Notes: generated by a model not told the origin, from the sequence alone. A stretch of 64,000 nt of DNA from Epiperipatus broadwayi (GCA_028023455.1 JAQFVV010000157.1:932001-996000); one strand, 5' to 3'. Positions 11,837-24,983 are shown, counted from the stretch's first letter. Numbers and translations are program-made.

Positions 11837-14800
11837 GGCATTATCCGTGGCAGATCAAGCCAAGTGGGGTCCCCAAGTGGTAAAAATTTTGGGGCCCTCA
11901 AACTCAAATTACAAAAAAAAAAATTTCAAGAAAAGTCTCATTAAGTTATTAACAAAAAAGAAAAGTAATCAAAAATTTCATACCTTAAACTTTTTTATCA
12001 ATTGCAATCAAAAAATATTCGAAAAGCCTCTACAACAACTTCATACATCTGAGTTCTTTGAGATAGTTCTGCTTTGGTGTTATCACAAATGACACAAAAT
12101 GAATTGATTATGAAATTTTCTCTTATTGTAAATTCATGTCCGACTTTTTTATTTTCATCAAAAAACATTTTTATATTTTGTTGTCTGAGAGTTTGTCCAT
12201 CTTCCACATTAAATGATAGCCCTGATAAATCAGTTACCTATTTTTCAACTATTTCAAATTCTTCTCTGAAATTATTAATAAAAAATTTTAATGACTTCAG
12301 TAGAATAGTTTCCTTCAATAGTTTGTACTTTACTCATTGCAGTGATTTACTAGTAGCATTTATTATTTATAAAATAGTATTCCAAATCACTGTCATTAGG
12401 ACTGTTTCATATTTGTCCAATTTCTTCAGAAGTGAAGTCACCTCCACTATGGTAATTTTTTTTTCTTCTGAATTATAAATTTCAGTTAAAACCTCTTTTA
12501 CATGGGTGAAACCAAGTTTTACAGCTAATACAACATCTGTTCTTGCTGACCATCTTGTGTTAGAAACTCTTTTGACTAATGGAATGTTTACACATTTCTA
12601 GATTTGTGGTTAAAATTTTCCAACGATAGGTTGACACAAATCTGCACAAACATAAAATACTCAATTGCAGCACAACTTTCTGCAGTGAAATTTCCAATTA
12701 AATTTAAGAAATGATTAGTACATGGAATAAAAACAGTACTTGGGCTATGTTCTTTAATATGTGCTTGCAAACCTGAGTACTTTCCTGACATATTAGAAAC
12801 ATTATCAAATGATTGTGCTTGACAGTTTTTAATATTTATTCCTAATTTTATTAAAGTTTGCAAAACTTCTTGTTCCAAATATAAAGACGTGTTTATCTGT
12901 GGGAATGAATTCAACAAATCTTTCCATTATATTACCACAGGATGAAACATATCACAAAAGTTACTTGATTGATATGCAAAACATCAGAAGTGAAATCAAT
13001 AATTATATTACAATAAGTCACAGATTTGATTTCTTCTATTATTTCCGCTCTTACTTGATTTCCAATAAGATCTACAAATTCATCGCAAATAATATGAGAT
13101 AAATAGTTTACATTTCCTCGTCCTTGGTTGGCATAATTTTGTAGATGTAACTTTAAAAACTCATTGTATTCACTTAGATATTCCAAGCAGGTTAAATAAT
13201 TTCCTTTTCTATTGGCATGTTTGCTTTCATCGTGACTCCTAAATCCTAATCCTAAGTGACTCAACAATTTTATTTTTGATACAATTCTTTTCAACACTTC
13301 TCTATTAATCTTTTTTTTTCCTTTTCCTGCAATAGTTGAGTATCACTTCTATTGAATTTTGTTAATCTTTTATACATACTACACATGACTGACTTGTGTT
13401 CTTTTGAAACTTTGTGGTCTGATAAAACAACAGTTATTGATCTCAAATTTTGTAGACTTTATTGTTCAAAAGAGTTTGGAAGGATAGCAGTAAACATTTT
13501 TGCTTGTTTCTGAAAATATCAGCCAATTTATCTTTTCCATAATTTCATTTGATTTCAGTAATAAACCTCATCTCTGTCTTTATACACTGATTTTAAATTC
13601 TCTGTATTCCCAATATTTTTTGGTTTGTTATTAAGAATAGGATCAATAATAGCATCTGTTAATATTGTTGGCTATAAAGTTATATCATTTATTACTTCGA
13701 TATTGACGGCAACACTGTCTTTTAAATAAAAATTTATGCAATGAATTTCATTGACTTTCAGCAATTTCCAGGTTTTTAAAAAACTTTTTTCGCTTTTCAG
13801 CCCCACTTTAGTGTCTCTGCATTTTTTTGCTGTCAAGAAAAAAGTTTTTTTTTTTTTGAAAATAGTTTAAAAACTTTTAGCCTTGCAAACAATGCCTACT
13901 AAAAATATATATTTTTAATGATAATGTTAATATGTTTTAAGTTACAATATTGATTTAATCTTTTGTTTAAATTTAAACCTGATATTTTTAATTTACCTTT
14001 GGCCGCCTCAATTCCCCAAAGATTTGGTAATTGTTTCATCTAGATTTTGTTTAGTATAAAATACAGTTTAGAAAAATATTGCAAAAATAAGGTTTAAAAC
14101 TGATGGCGTCATTTTTGTTTATAACTATTTTAATTTAAAATTAAGAATTATTAGAAACTGTAATATTTCGTTATATATATATATCTGATAATATTTTTAC
14201 ACACTCACATATATATATATACGATTTTGAATATAAAATAACAAATTGGTTCATTTAACAAAATAAAATGTATAATTTAAAATATTTGATTTTAAATAAA
14301 ATATACATGCTATAATATATATATAAACCTATGATAGTACAGCTGTTTTTCACATATATCTGTGTGAGATACATATATAACTGTGTTGGCGCTTATATAC
14401 ATTTACTCATAGAGGGTTTAAATTCGGCACAGATGGAGCTATGGGGAAAAACAGGTGAAACTTATATGAGGTCAGGAATATACCGATTCACTAGAGATAA
14501 ATCAGATTTAGGAAAACAGCAAAATCTATTTACGATAATTTTTTCAAAAGCAGAGTATTTAAATTGAAATCAAATTATTATTTTGGAAGAGGTCGAATTT
14601 TTTGTGTGATTAATATATATATTTACTTAATTTGGGCTTATTTATGCTATACTAGTTTTATTCTCTGATGTCCAGTTGAAAGTTAGAATCCCGCCAAAAA
14701 CTCAAATAAATTCCCTTCAAAAGGTTATTAATACCGTATTATAGGAAAATTGATTGTATACAAAAAAAAAAAAAAACAATTTCCTCGAATCCTAATGAAA

Positions 14801-14882
14801 AGACATTTTAAGACTTCGGGGCCCCTTAGTGTTTCGGGACCCTACGTGGCCGCTTACTGCTTAATCCGCCACCGTGCATTAT
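11837..14882. mobile_element. Complete but decayed hAT transposon with target duplication
   Basis: The left end ccgtggcagatcaagcc (from 11845) pairs with the right end, whose inverse is cggtggcggattaagca (ending 14874). These TIRs have the CNGTGGCRGATYAAGC form seen in many animal hAT elements. Immediately outside lie ggcattat (11837-11844) and tgcattat (14875-14882), a 7-of-8 match, which is the 8-bp target duplication hAT elements make. GC-rich subterminal blocks (ggggtcccc, ggggcccc) sit inside both ends. The element is about 3.03 kb and encodes a broken transposase on the minus strand. Confidence 0.85.
11990..13850 (-). pseudogene. hAT transposase relic (TTF-type/DUF4371 ZMYM1-like)
   Basis: Read from 13850 down, the broken frames give in order: a partial N-terminal region with SDHKVSKEHKSVM; the block LLSHLGLGFRSHDES (about 13250) and GRGNVNYLSHIICDEF (about 13110-13065) typical of the DUF4371 region; a catalytic-region stretch CNIIIDFTSDVLHINQ containing the family's D (about 13010); the block QSFDNVSNMSGKYSGLQ followed by FIPCTNHFLNL (12825-12700), a hallmark of this hAT group; then a 'TRWSAR-D'-like start near 12560 and LLKKLDKYETV near 12430. 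The frame ends with a C-terminal piece near 12207-11990. The final hATC dimerisation motif, which should follow, is not visible before the TIR. Several stops and frameshifts make it non-functional. Confidence 0.85.
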
Positions 14883-15872
14883 TTGTTAAAGGGTTATTGG
14901 AATATTATATATATGGAGGAATAAACAGGTATCAAACAACATCATAGTATAAATAAAGTGCATGCCTCTCATTTTTTTAAATAATGTTAAATATATGGTC
15001 AAATATAAATCAGTTGTTATCTATGATTGAAAAGTAATGAACTGTGAAAGTAAATGAATTAACGTCATTTTTTTTAAGCTTAAAAAGTCCATGACAGAAC
15101 TTTTGAGTTATTGTCTGAAACTTTCAGAAAATATTGTCTTGTGCATATATTTATGGATTACAGTTGATTTTTCAAAAAGTGAAGAGAGTGTAAGAGATTA
15201 AACTTCTTAGAAGTCATATAATCTATAATTTATTTTCAAGTTCTACGATTGTGAAAAAAAAAACAATTGTGAAGAAAATCATTTGCTGGAAAGTTGGCCA
15301 TTTGACAGATTCTGAAAGTTTTTGTTTTACTTGAGTCTGATTAGAGAGTCCTATTAATTAAAGTATTATTTACTTGCTGTTGGTAAACAATTCAATAGAT
15401 AATTAAAATTTTTATTTAATTTGATTCATTTATTTATGTGTAAAAAGTAATTTTAATGAATAAAAATAAAGTCAAAAACTTTGAAAATTGTTTTTTTTTT
15501 TTTGATACATACAATCAGTTGAATACTTTTAATAAGGTAAAGTAGTATTTTAATGATATGTAATATAAAGTTAAAGAAAATGAAAAAACTTTAGGGCTTA
15601 GCAGTCACATTAGTATGATATATATCACACTGATAATGCCACCATTATATTGCAATCAATTTTTATAATCAATGCATTGGTAGTTATCTGATTAATCTAG
15701 TTTAACATGGGACTTAAGTTAATAATAGATGATTAATAATAAGTATATGCCTATCTGGGTTAGCTTGAGCAAAGTTTTACACCAGTTAATAAGTTTATAG
15801 CTAAAAAAATTGTTCCAAAGTTAACCTGGTACTGATTTGAACCATAGATCATGGGCATTGGAGGAATACTTA
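14883..15872. other. AT-rich spacer, no gene seen
   Basis: AT-rich with a palindromic patch near 15615-15636 (agtatgatatatatcacact). No frame or element end recognised. Confidence 0.5.
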
Positions 15873-15880
15873 CTCTACTC

Positions 15881-16343
15881 CAGGGGTGGGCAAATAGTGG
15901 CCCAAGGGCCACATGTGGCCCTCCAAGACAATCAGGAAAATCCATCTTGAACTGAGATTTCCTTCCTGTGCATGACCGAAGATTCGTCTCTTATTTTCCA
16001 CTAGGATGGCCACATCAATACACATGCACAGTGTAGATACTATGTGCAGGGCTTTTCCAATTGATCTACTTAATTTCAATTTTGTCTTTGCATTAGCAAA
16101 TATATACATTTCCAACTTTAGTGAAACCATGAACCCTCCAAAAAAATCGGTGATGAATGTCATGTGTTTAATGAAGAATGGACAAACAAATATTTCTTTG
16201 GAATACAGGGAATAAAGCAGTGTGTTTATTGCATCATGAAAAAAAGGTGCGGCCCTCCGCTAACCTTCACTTTTGTATTGGCCCCCGATGTAACCCTCTT
16301 CCAACCTCTGTGGCCCTCGAGCCAAAACATTTGCCCACCCCTG
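15881..16343. mobile_element. hAT MITE, 463 bp, perfect 8-bp target duplication
   Basis: Starts CAGGGGTGGGCAAA and ends with the inverse TTTGCCCACCCCTG. The 8-bp sequence CTCTACTC lies immediately outside both ends (15873-15880 and 16344-16351), a perfect hAT target site duplication. The subterminal part (gtggcc..agggccacatgtggcc) is the GC-rich form common to many CAGGGGTGGGCAAA hAT elements found across animals. Short frames cross the element on both strands but match no transposase, so it is non-autonomous. The duplication is intact and the interior is GC-richer than the flanks, which suggests a fairly young insertion. Confidence 0.95.
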
Positions 16344-16351
16344 CTCTACTC

Positions 16352-17618
16352 TGTAAAAGACAATATAAAAAATTTTAAATGGTAATGAAAAAAATGTATA
16401 CTGTGACTTGAAAAATTATAAATTAAGATATTGTGCATAGTAGTACATTGATAAATATTTAATAAATGAGAACTCTATTTTTAAATGAAATGAAAATCTA
16501 CAACCATGATGCTTTAAAGTGCAGCAGCCAATCAAACTGATTATACAGGCTGAAAAAATCATTAGTATGCTATCATCTAACATATAATCAAAAGATGACC
16601 ATTTAAATTATAATACAAGTTTTAGAGTTTTTTGTTTCACTTGAGAATTAAGAAAAGTTGTTATACTTTGTTTCTCAATATTTTTAGCTTTACTATTCAA
16701 TTGCAAACTCATATATGACATTATGATTACTTACTAATCAAAATCAATGGTCTTTTGATTAGATCGTAGATGACTGTGTGCTATTATATTCTTTACTCTC
16801 CTCAGTTTGATTTGGTGATGCAGTTTGAAACACCATAGCTGTAGATTTTAATTTCATTGAAAAACAGTCCCATTTTATAAAATATTTTCCATTTATGTAA
16901 TCTGTCAAAAATATTGCATTGTATTATACACGTGGAGAGAGAAAGAAAAAAAATGGGTTTGAGATCGTTTGGAAATAAAAACACCAAAATTTATATGATT
17001 AGTATAAATGAATGATATTGATTAAATTGATAAGTAATGAGATATAGAGATTGATTTATTATAAAAAAAAATGGTAAGGAGGTTCACAATATTTCTGTAA
17101 AATATAGTGATAATATTTTGAAACCGTTAGCTCAATACTCATAAGTGCCTGACACCTCTGACATCAGAAGTGAAGATTGTACCATATTGTAGTCATTTTT
17201 TTACATTGTCATTCCATCAGCAATTGTTAGATAACCATTTACAATCAATATTGTCCCAGTAGTTGAAATAAATGTGGACCATTTATTTGAAAAAATTTCC
17301 ATTCCAAATTTGAATTCCGGGTTATGAGCAAGCATAACACTGAAACTTGAGATCATTATAAATATCGTGTGAGAGATAATAAAAACAAATTAATGGCTAT
17401 GTGGTTCATCTTATATGTGTTGTATTATGGTCTATTATATGAGCAATCAAGAACTTAAATAAATTTGTTGTTTTGAGATTTGAAAGTGATAAAAAAAAAT
17501 AACAAAAAGAGAATCTTATACCTAATTAAATATTAATAAGTCATTACATTCATCACTGTTGCAGAAGATTAAATAGTTTCCCAGTCCTCACTTAAGCATT
17601 ATCTTATTTTTGGATATT
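16352..17618. other. AT-rich spacer, no gene seen
   Basis: No convincing frame or element end. Short frames near 16802-16987 are low-complexity. Confidence 0.5.
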
Positions 17619-18735
17619 AGTACTTGGTACTGATTAAATAGCCACTGTACATTGATTGCTTGGTGGCACTGTTTCTGTGCAAAAATGTTTTAATATAACG
17701 TTTCCGGGCGAGGACAAAACAGAACACTTTTGTTTTTATTTAAAAGTGTACATTATTTTTTTAATAGTAAATGAAACGTTTAAACGAAAATTTAAAAAAA
17801 AAACAACACTTGATTAACAAAATAATCAGCCCGAATTAAATGAAATTCCTTTCAATTAAATTGCAGCATGTAACGCCGGAATGTGCAGGGGGGAGGGTGA
17901 CCGATGGTTTTGCCGATCGGAAGAGTCCAAAAGATGAATTACTCTGATCAAACCAAGCTTATGATTTCCAAAACAACATGCAACCTCAGTCAAGTTTACG
18001 TTATTTTTAGCATTCTACATTAAACGTCAAAAACAAAACAAAAAAAAAACAATTTTCTTATTATTTAAAAATGTACATTATTTTTCTAATAGTAAATTAA
18101 ATGTTTAAACAAAAATTAAAAAAAAAAACAACACTTGATTAACAAACTAATCAACCCAAATTAAATTAAATTTTATTAAATTAAATTTCAGTGCATAGCG
18201 CTGGAATGTGCGGAGGGCGAAGGTTTTGCTGATCTGAAGGATCGTCCAAAAGATGCGTTATTCTGATCAAATCAAGATTACGATTTGTCTCGTAGCTCTT
18301 CTCATGAAAACATGCCTATTCGCGTGAGTTGTGGGAAATAGTGTTTGACCATATCCTTTAGCAATTCTTTTCACCTTCCAAGCTGTGTAGAGAAGCGCGG
18401 GGACAGTTTTACAATAATTAGTATGTCAGCTAGAGTCTAAGATCATTACTTCAAATGCACATTAAAAGAGGTATGGCCAGCTGATTTACATACACCCTCA
18501 TATCATATAATAGCAATCTGGGAAGTGTGCGCACTATTTGCATAGTGTCGCAAGGCACATCAGCAGGCCGTAATATTTAGTGTGCAATGCCATCTAGGCC
18601 TGCTAACAGCTAATATGAACAGAACTGTTTTATATGCCGTAAGTTCAGCCACGTAAACAGCATATTTCTGTGTTTTTGCACAGAAATAATGCCACCAACC
18701 AGTATACAGTGGCTATTTAACAGGTACCTAATACT
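17619..18735. mobile_element. 1.1-kb non-autonomous TIR element, copy 2
   Basis: Ends are inverted repeats of about 68 bp: 17619 onward reads agtacttggtactgattaaa then tagccactgta, and the right end (18668-18735) inverts to agtattaggtacctgttaaa then tagccactgta. Length (1117 bp) is almost the same as copy 1 (1113 bp). The body has a tandem duplication: 17742-18000 repeats as 18063-18290, sharing 'gtacattattttt', 'aacaacacttgattaacaaa', 'cgctggaatgtgc/cgccggaatgtgc' and 'ctgatcaaa.caag'. The right half matches copy 1 ('gccgtaatattt', 'gtgtgcaatgc', 'aacagctaatatgaac'). No transposase frame. Confidence 0.85.
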
Positions 18736-19695
18736 TAAGTATTGATTGTTTCTTCTAAGCAAGGGTACAATTTCTTGATTTTTTTTTCTTAACTGAATAT
18801 CAAAAAAAATGTTGTATAATAATATTAAAATACATATACATCAAAACCTTTTATATAAGTATTGTAATATAAATGCAATTACTTTTACATCTGATATTTT
18901 AAATTTTTTGCAAAATATCCACATTTAATAAGCAAAATATACATTTTGATTACATGAATTGTGTTTTATACAACAATTTTCTGAAAATTTTTTTATAATT
19001 AATATTTTCTGAAGATTCAGCACTTAATTTGTTTTTTTCCAAAAAAAAATATTTCCAAGTAAATGTTTGCATTGTCTTAAATGCATATTTCATAATAAAT
19101 AATTATCATTAGCACATTTCTATTAATTATCATGATTGCCATTACCAATCTCACATGAGTTTTGTCATTCTAACTCAAGAAAAAAGACAAAAAATAAAAA
19201 AATAAAGATGAGTTTTGTGATGACTAAAATTTGTTATCTTGCAATACCAAATTTTTATGCAGTGAATTTTACTCTTCAAAGACTTAAACACTTTACCTAT
19301 TGTTTTCCATCATATTTTATCCATATCTTTCCAATGAAAGCAATCAATAGGTGCATTTTTGAATGGGATATTCTTTACCACTTTCATGAGATTTGCCAAA
19401 CTTTTTAAGAAGTTTTAATTTTTATTTATTTATATGCCCAATAATTAGTGAAGATATGATTTTACAATAGTAGATTCAATAGCATCATATCATTATTATA
19501 TCAATTGCTCTTATGACCTTGCCACCATACACAGTATTTGGTATGAGTATAGTAGATATTTTACACTATTTTTTATTTGTTTCTGTTTTTACCCACTATG
19601 TGGAACCACTGAAGTCATACCATGAAAACTAATCAATAAATTGGAGAATAAGCATACTTTATATTTATGCTTACTTAAACACATAAATAATGGTA
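18736..19695. other. AT-rich spacer, no gene seen
   Basis: Contains a 90-codon open frame (19136-19408) that matches nothing I recognise and has low-complexity Lys/Phe composition. No other structure. Confidence 0.45.
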
Positions 19696-19699
19696 CATA

Positions 19700-20030
19700 G
19701 ATTTTTATAAAATAATCTAAAAAGAAATACATAAATAGTAGAACATAAATTTGTTCATTTATAACATTTTTCTCAATGTAAGATGACTTTTTAGTTTTTA
19801 TAAACTAAACTAAAAATAAATATATAAATAGTTGAAAAATTGAACATTTACATGTATTTCATAATTGACAAATAAAACATTTTCCTGTAATGTTAAAGTT
19901 TTTAGTTTCTACAGAATAATCTAAAAATACATTTGTACATGTATAATAATAAAATAGTCTTTGTTCAAAAATTGAACATATACATGTATGTCATAATTGA
20001 AAAAACAAGACACTTTACATTAAGATTAAA
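19700..20030. repeat. Degenerate tandem repeat, unit about 105-120 bp, ~3 copies
   Basis: The phrase 'tttttataaaataatctaaa' (19702), 'tttttagtttttataaacta' (19792) and 'tttttagtttctacagaata' (19900) starts successive units. The phrases 'aaaattgaacat' and 'tacatgtat.tcataattga' recur at about 19835-19870 and 19968-20000. Units are unequal and diverged. Confidence 0.65.
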
Positions 20031-20034
20031 TTGA

Positions 20035-22735
20035 CATTTGTCTGTCAACCATCAAAAGCATTTGTAACTAAAAGTTTATAGATTGAAGCCAGACATAGAA
20101 TTGTGAGAAAGATTAGAGGCATGTAGTCTTAATTGGATTTCATACTGGAAAATATCTTAGCAAAAAATTCAATTAAATAGACCTCTTCTAGCAATTCTTT
20201 GGGACATTGACTCTATTTATCACTGGTAATCAAAATTTTAAAAAAAGTCTTTTTACCCTTTTTATTTTTTGTTACTAAATCAATTCATTTTTATTGCTTT
20301 ATTATACTCCATATTGATTAAGTAATACAATTTTTTTATGAAAAATAAAAAATATGTATAGTACAATTAATTTGTTCTTTAGTATTGTTTTCATAAAACT
20401 TGACATTTACAGCTAATTTTATTTTTTGTTGGTTTTGAAAGATGAAGAAGAAAATTTAAAATAGGGAATTAAGAATTTCAAAAATAATATGTGAAATTTA
20501 TAATTCATAAGAAAATTTGAAATATTATATAATTTATAATTCAATTGTACTTATGTACTTTTACAAAAATCAAATTTTAAAAAAATGTTCAATTTATTTT
20601 TAGTTTTTGTAGTATGGCTTCAGTGGCTCTAATAGAAATTGAAATGAAAAGTGAGCACGGAATACCTACCATATGAGTACCCAGTATTTTAGAATCCTAC
20701 AGAGAATCATTGAATATTTTATTTTACTGTTTTCATGTTAAATTGATATATTTAATTAAATGTTTTGACCAAATCAATTTAAACAATATATAAATTTCAC
20801 TTTATTTTGTAACATTTTTTTTTATATTTGTTTGGCAACAAAATCATATCTTCACAGTTTTTTGTTAATCTAAAAGTGCATTGAAGTGGTAACTAGTTAT
20901 TTACAACAAGTAATTTGTTCTATAAAATCCTTGAAATTATTTATGCTATAATGAATAGTAATGTTATTCCACAATAATTACTGGTCTTTTTTATTTCTTT
21001 TAAAATTCAAACAGTATAAACATCATTATGATCTGACCTAATTTTTTTGATTCATATTTTTTAACAAATTTTCACTAGTTTTGAAATTAATATCTCCATA
21101 TATTACAATGTCTCAAAATATCTTGGAGACACTGACTTTTTTTTTTACTGAAAAATTGTCTTAATATTATTATAGTGAATGTCTTTGTCCAAATCTAAAT
21201 TTATAAGCAGGACATATATTCTTAAAGATAGTCATTTGAATTCTTATAAAATAATTCAAAATGTGATTAAAAGAATCTCTCCATCTGCCCTAAATGCCAT
21301 AATTCTAATTTAAAGGAATGTCATTCACCGATTAATAGAATTATATTTTTAGATCCTTATTTTTTAGATTCAGTGTGTTCAAAAAGATGTAAAGTGAAAA
21401 TGATGAGAGAGTGACTATATTTTTTTGAAATTTTAATCCATTAATCATTTTAAGTCTTTTTGGTCTAAACTTCTTTCTTTAAATCTCTACAGAGGTTGCT
21501 TTTAAAGCTTCACATTCATTTTATTCTTCTAAGCAGGGAATGTCATGGGTTTTTAAAAAAATTCTTGTCATATAAAAGTCTTTTTTTTTCTATGAAGCTA
21601 AGGATTGATTTACCTATATCAGCATATATCCTTTAAAAGAATTCTATATCATCATAATATATAAGATTGAAAATCCAAATTGTTAATTGGTGTTTAATAA
21701 ATGTATGTAGTTATTGTTAAAAAAAAACAAAAAAAAATTACCAATGTATTTGAAATAGGACTTATTTTTTAATTACAAGTAGTAGTTTTATTTTAAAGTA
21801 TTCTAGATCATATTCAGTCCAATTGTTCTATCTGTAATGTAATATGTAATATGAATTAGTTTTGCATTCTGACTTCTAATTACAATATAATCTTTAAATT
21901 GTTGTTTTAAGTATGAATGCATCTGTGTGTTTCTTTAGTAATTTTTTTTTCCTGAGTAAAGTGTTCATGTTTATTATTTCATTTGTCATGCAAAAATTTA
22001 ATAAAATAAAGCATGAAGTTCAGAGATCCACAACTTTTATTTCCAATTAGTGTGACCAAAGTTTATTGGACTTTTTCATTTTGTTCAAGGGTCTAAGAAA
22101 AAAAAAGTCTTGTAAATAGTATTGATACTATATTATCCATTAAGGATTAAGAGTTTTTTTTCTTGAAACTTTCTGAATATAATGTTGGAATATAAGTGCT
22201 GGTAAAATGGTCACAGGTATCATTGTGCAAAATATTTTTTTATATTATTATTCATACATCTGGAACTCCAAAAATGTAAGATTCTAAATTAAACTCCTCA
22301 GTGAATCCAACAGCTACTACTATTTTTTCATTTGATAATCTGTTCTTTAAAAAGCTTGTAGCCATCATCCAAAAGATAAAGGCATAGTATGTTCTTAACC
22401 ATATTCTATACATTGTTAATTTTTCATAGCCAGCTTATTGATACTCTTACTAATCTAAAATATTCTGACTTTCTTCCAAGAATAATTTACTAGATATCAT
22501 TTGATAGTTAATTAGCTGAGCTTGCAATCTAAAAAAAGTCTAAGCTTGCTTGAAAATTCGCTATCTGAAAAAGTTTTCTGACATTTATCAAGAATTTGAA
22601 CTATATGTCAGACCAGTGCACTGATGTACAACTGAAGCAGCTATCATTGTAATAAAATATTGTTTACCAAAAAAAAAAAAGGAATAGAAAAATAGAGGGT
22701 AGTTACATTTTTTAAAATTTTTTAGTATCCAATTA
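20035..22735. other. AT-rich stretch, no gene assigned
   Basis: Mostly AT-rich with poly-T runs. On the minus strand some stretches (near 22300-22600 and 21250-21350) read as short protein-like segments without obvious low complexity, which could mean a very old coding relic, but no family motif could be recognised. Confidence 0.4.
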
Positions 22736-22737
22736 AA

Positions 22738-22822
22738 AATAAGCACAGCCGCCTTACAAACAGTTGTCCCGGGTTAGCGGGTTCGCATCCGGGCCGATGC
22801 TGTGACACATGGAAAAAAAAAT
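22738..22822 (+). mobile_element. tRNA-derived SINE fragment
   Basis: Contains a B-box-like ggttcgcatcc (22780-22790) preceded by a tRNA-like stem region, then 'gatgctgtgacacatgg' and a run of A's. It shares 'taagca.agc.gcctt', 'cccgggtt', 'gatgct.tgaca.atgg' and the A-run with the copy at 48313-48403. The A-box part is lost at its left end. Relative to that copy it has a few extra bases (ttagcggg) before the B box. GC content is far above the flanks. Confidence 0.7.
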
Positions 22823-22839
22823 AAACATGATGAATATGG

Positions 22840-24980
22840 TTGTGATATGAGATTCTCTTCTTTCGCCCCAATTCCGTCAAAGTTATTTATATATACAGTA
22901 TATATACTATCATTTGTACTTTCAATTTTTTTTATATATAAACTTAGACGTACAGGTAATTTAAATCTTTTTTGTATGTCTTTTGTATATTATCTATAAA
23001 TTGTGTTTTAATGTCCATTTTAAAATATTAAAGTAATATCCTTTTTTATCTTAGTTTTTTAAGGAAAGTAATTCAAAGAAAAAGAAGAAAACTATTATAT
23101 AAAAACTGTAATGGGATTAGATAGCTTATGAGAATGAAAGTAGAAAGAAGAAACGGAAAAGTAATCCTGTTCATATTAATTCTTGTTTAATATTTTAAAT
23201 AGATTACTTATATATATATGTTCGTGTGTTATAGGATTACAATAATTAATGTATTTAAAATAAGTGATTCTATAAATTATTAATCCCAAAAGTTTTGATG
23301 GTTTTAATTTTTTTTTTATATAAAAATGTTTTTTTATATATTCAATTGGTTAATGGCAGTATTTCTATTTTTTTTTAACATAAATAAATTATTCTGTATA
23401 CAATATGCTTGCCAAAAACTAAAATTTTAAATTAAATGATCAACTATTGATTCTGCTAAGTAGTTAATTTAAATATACAAAATAAATGAATATTTCAATA
23501 GTTAATTTGTTACTGTCAAAATTTATTAGTATACGTATACTTAGATATGTTTACTATTGAGTTGTCTCAGTTCTAAACCGTTTCATTATTAATTAAAAAT
23601 GTGTATATTAAATGAATTATTTAATTATTTTAAATTACAGTAAATGAATTATATCTCATAGGATTCAGTTACAATTTATAAACAACAGCATGTGAAAAAT
23701 ATATACATTCTGGAAATAAGAGATCTTCTAATTTATTATTATCACTAATATACATGGTAATATTACTTTTATTTTCAAGAGACTTTTTTTCTCTCAATTA
23801 TATTGTGTGTTTGACAATTGCTATCAAGCAATCATGGTAATCAGGATAATCTTTAATAGTACATTCTAATAAACAAAAATTATTTCATTATTCTACCTTC
23901 AGATTTCTTCCTGTTTCCTACTTGAAATCAATTTTTAAATAGCTTCATTCAGATCAGTTACATTTTTAAAATTCAGTTAATTATAGTTACATGTCATTTT
24001 TATCTTAGTAACTATAGTTAATGAGATTTTAAAATATCTTGTAAACATGCCACATAATATATGTGTATGATATTACAAATGCTTTAATATGAATGTTTTA
24101 TAAAACACATATGGTTACTAAACTGTGTCTCAGTTACACTATTGTCAAGAAAAAATAACAACAATGTTTTCAGTATTATTATTCAATTAATATTTGATCC
24201 CTTTTTAACATCAAATCTTTCTTATAAATAATTTTAACTGCATAATGAATTGTAACTTTTTTAGATTCCACTGAATGCATCAATGTAGACAAATTGCTTC
24301 TCTTTATCATTGGATAGCCTTAAATATAATATAAATAATGACATATAAATGATGCAGAAAGTAAAAATCACAAGGTAATGAACAGTGTGGATTTTCTTTC
24401 AAATATTCCATGATGTGTTTTCAACTATGATGTTTCTGTCTTTTTTTTTTTTTTTTGCTTTATTTTTATGGATAAAGAAACATTGTCATTTTTTATATGA
24501 CAATTACACTGTCACTTACTTTATTATTTCTTTTACTTTATGCCCAGCTGATGGATTTTTTTTTTATTTATAATGATTTTTGAGTGTGATATTTTAATAT
24601 TAAGTTTAGTTTTTATCTTTTTAAAATTGTAATTTTCTATTAATTTAATTTTATTTATAAACCCACACTTAATTAAGAAAATATAATTTGAATTCAATTT
24701 GCATACTTTAGAAAAGTCTTTTCATTTAGTGATACTCCACAAATTTATACATTGAATATAACTTTTATTAAACAACTTTAATACAGTAATCATATTTTTT
24801 AATTTATATTGTGGATATTTATATTTTTAATGAAAACAATATTTGAAGACAATAAACTTTATTCTTTAATTAACAAAAACATACATGCTGCTGCTTGCTA
24901 ATTTAAATAAATCTAAGTCATTTAGTAATTTGATTTTTTTTTCAAATTCCTACAAACATTCTATTTTCAACTTTTAAAAG
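22840..24980. other. AT-rich spacer, no gene seen
   Basis: AT-rich, with a 17-base T run near 24440. Nothing recognised. Confidence 0.5.
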
Positions 24981-24983
24981 AAC

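Noticed and set aside
16006-16385. Overlapping open frames as a small gene
   Set aside because: They lie within or across the right TIR of the hAT MITE, and the reading includes the TIR itself.
20035-22700. Minus-strand transposase relic
   Set aside because: Short protein-like segments can be read, but none carries a motif of any transposase family I can name.
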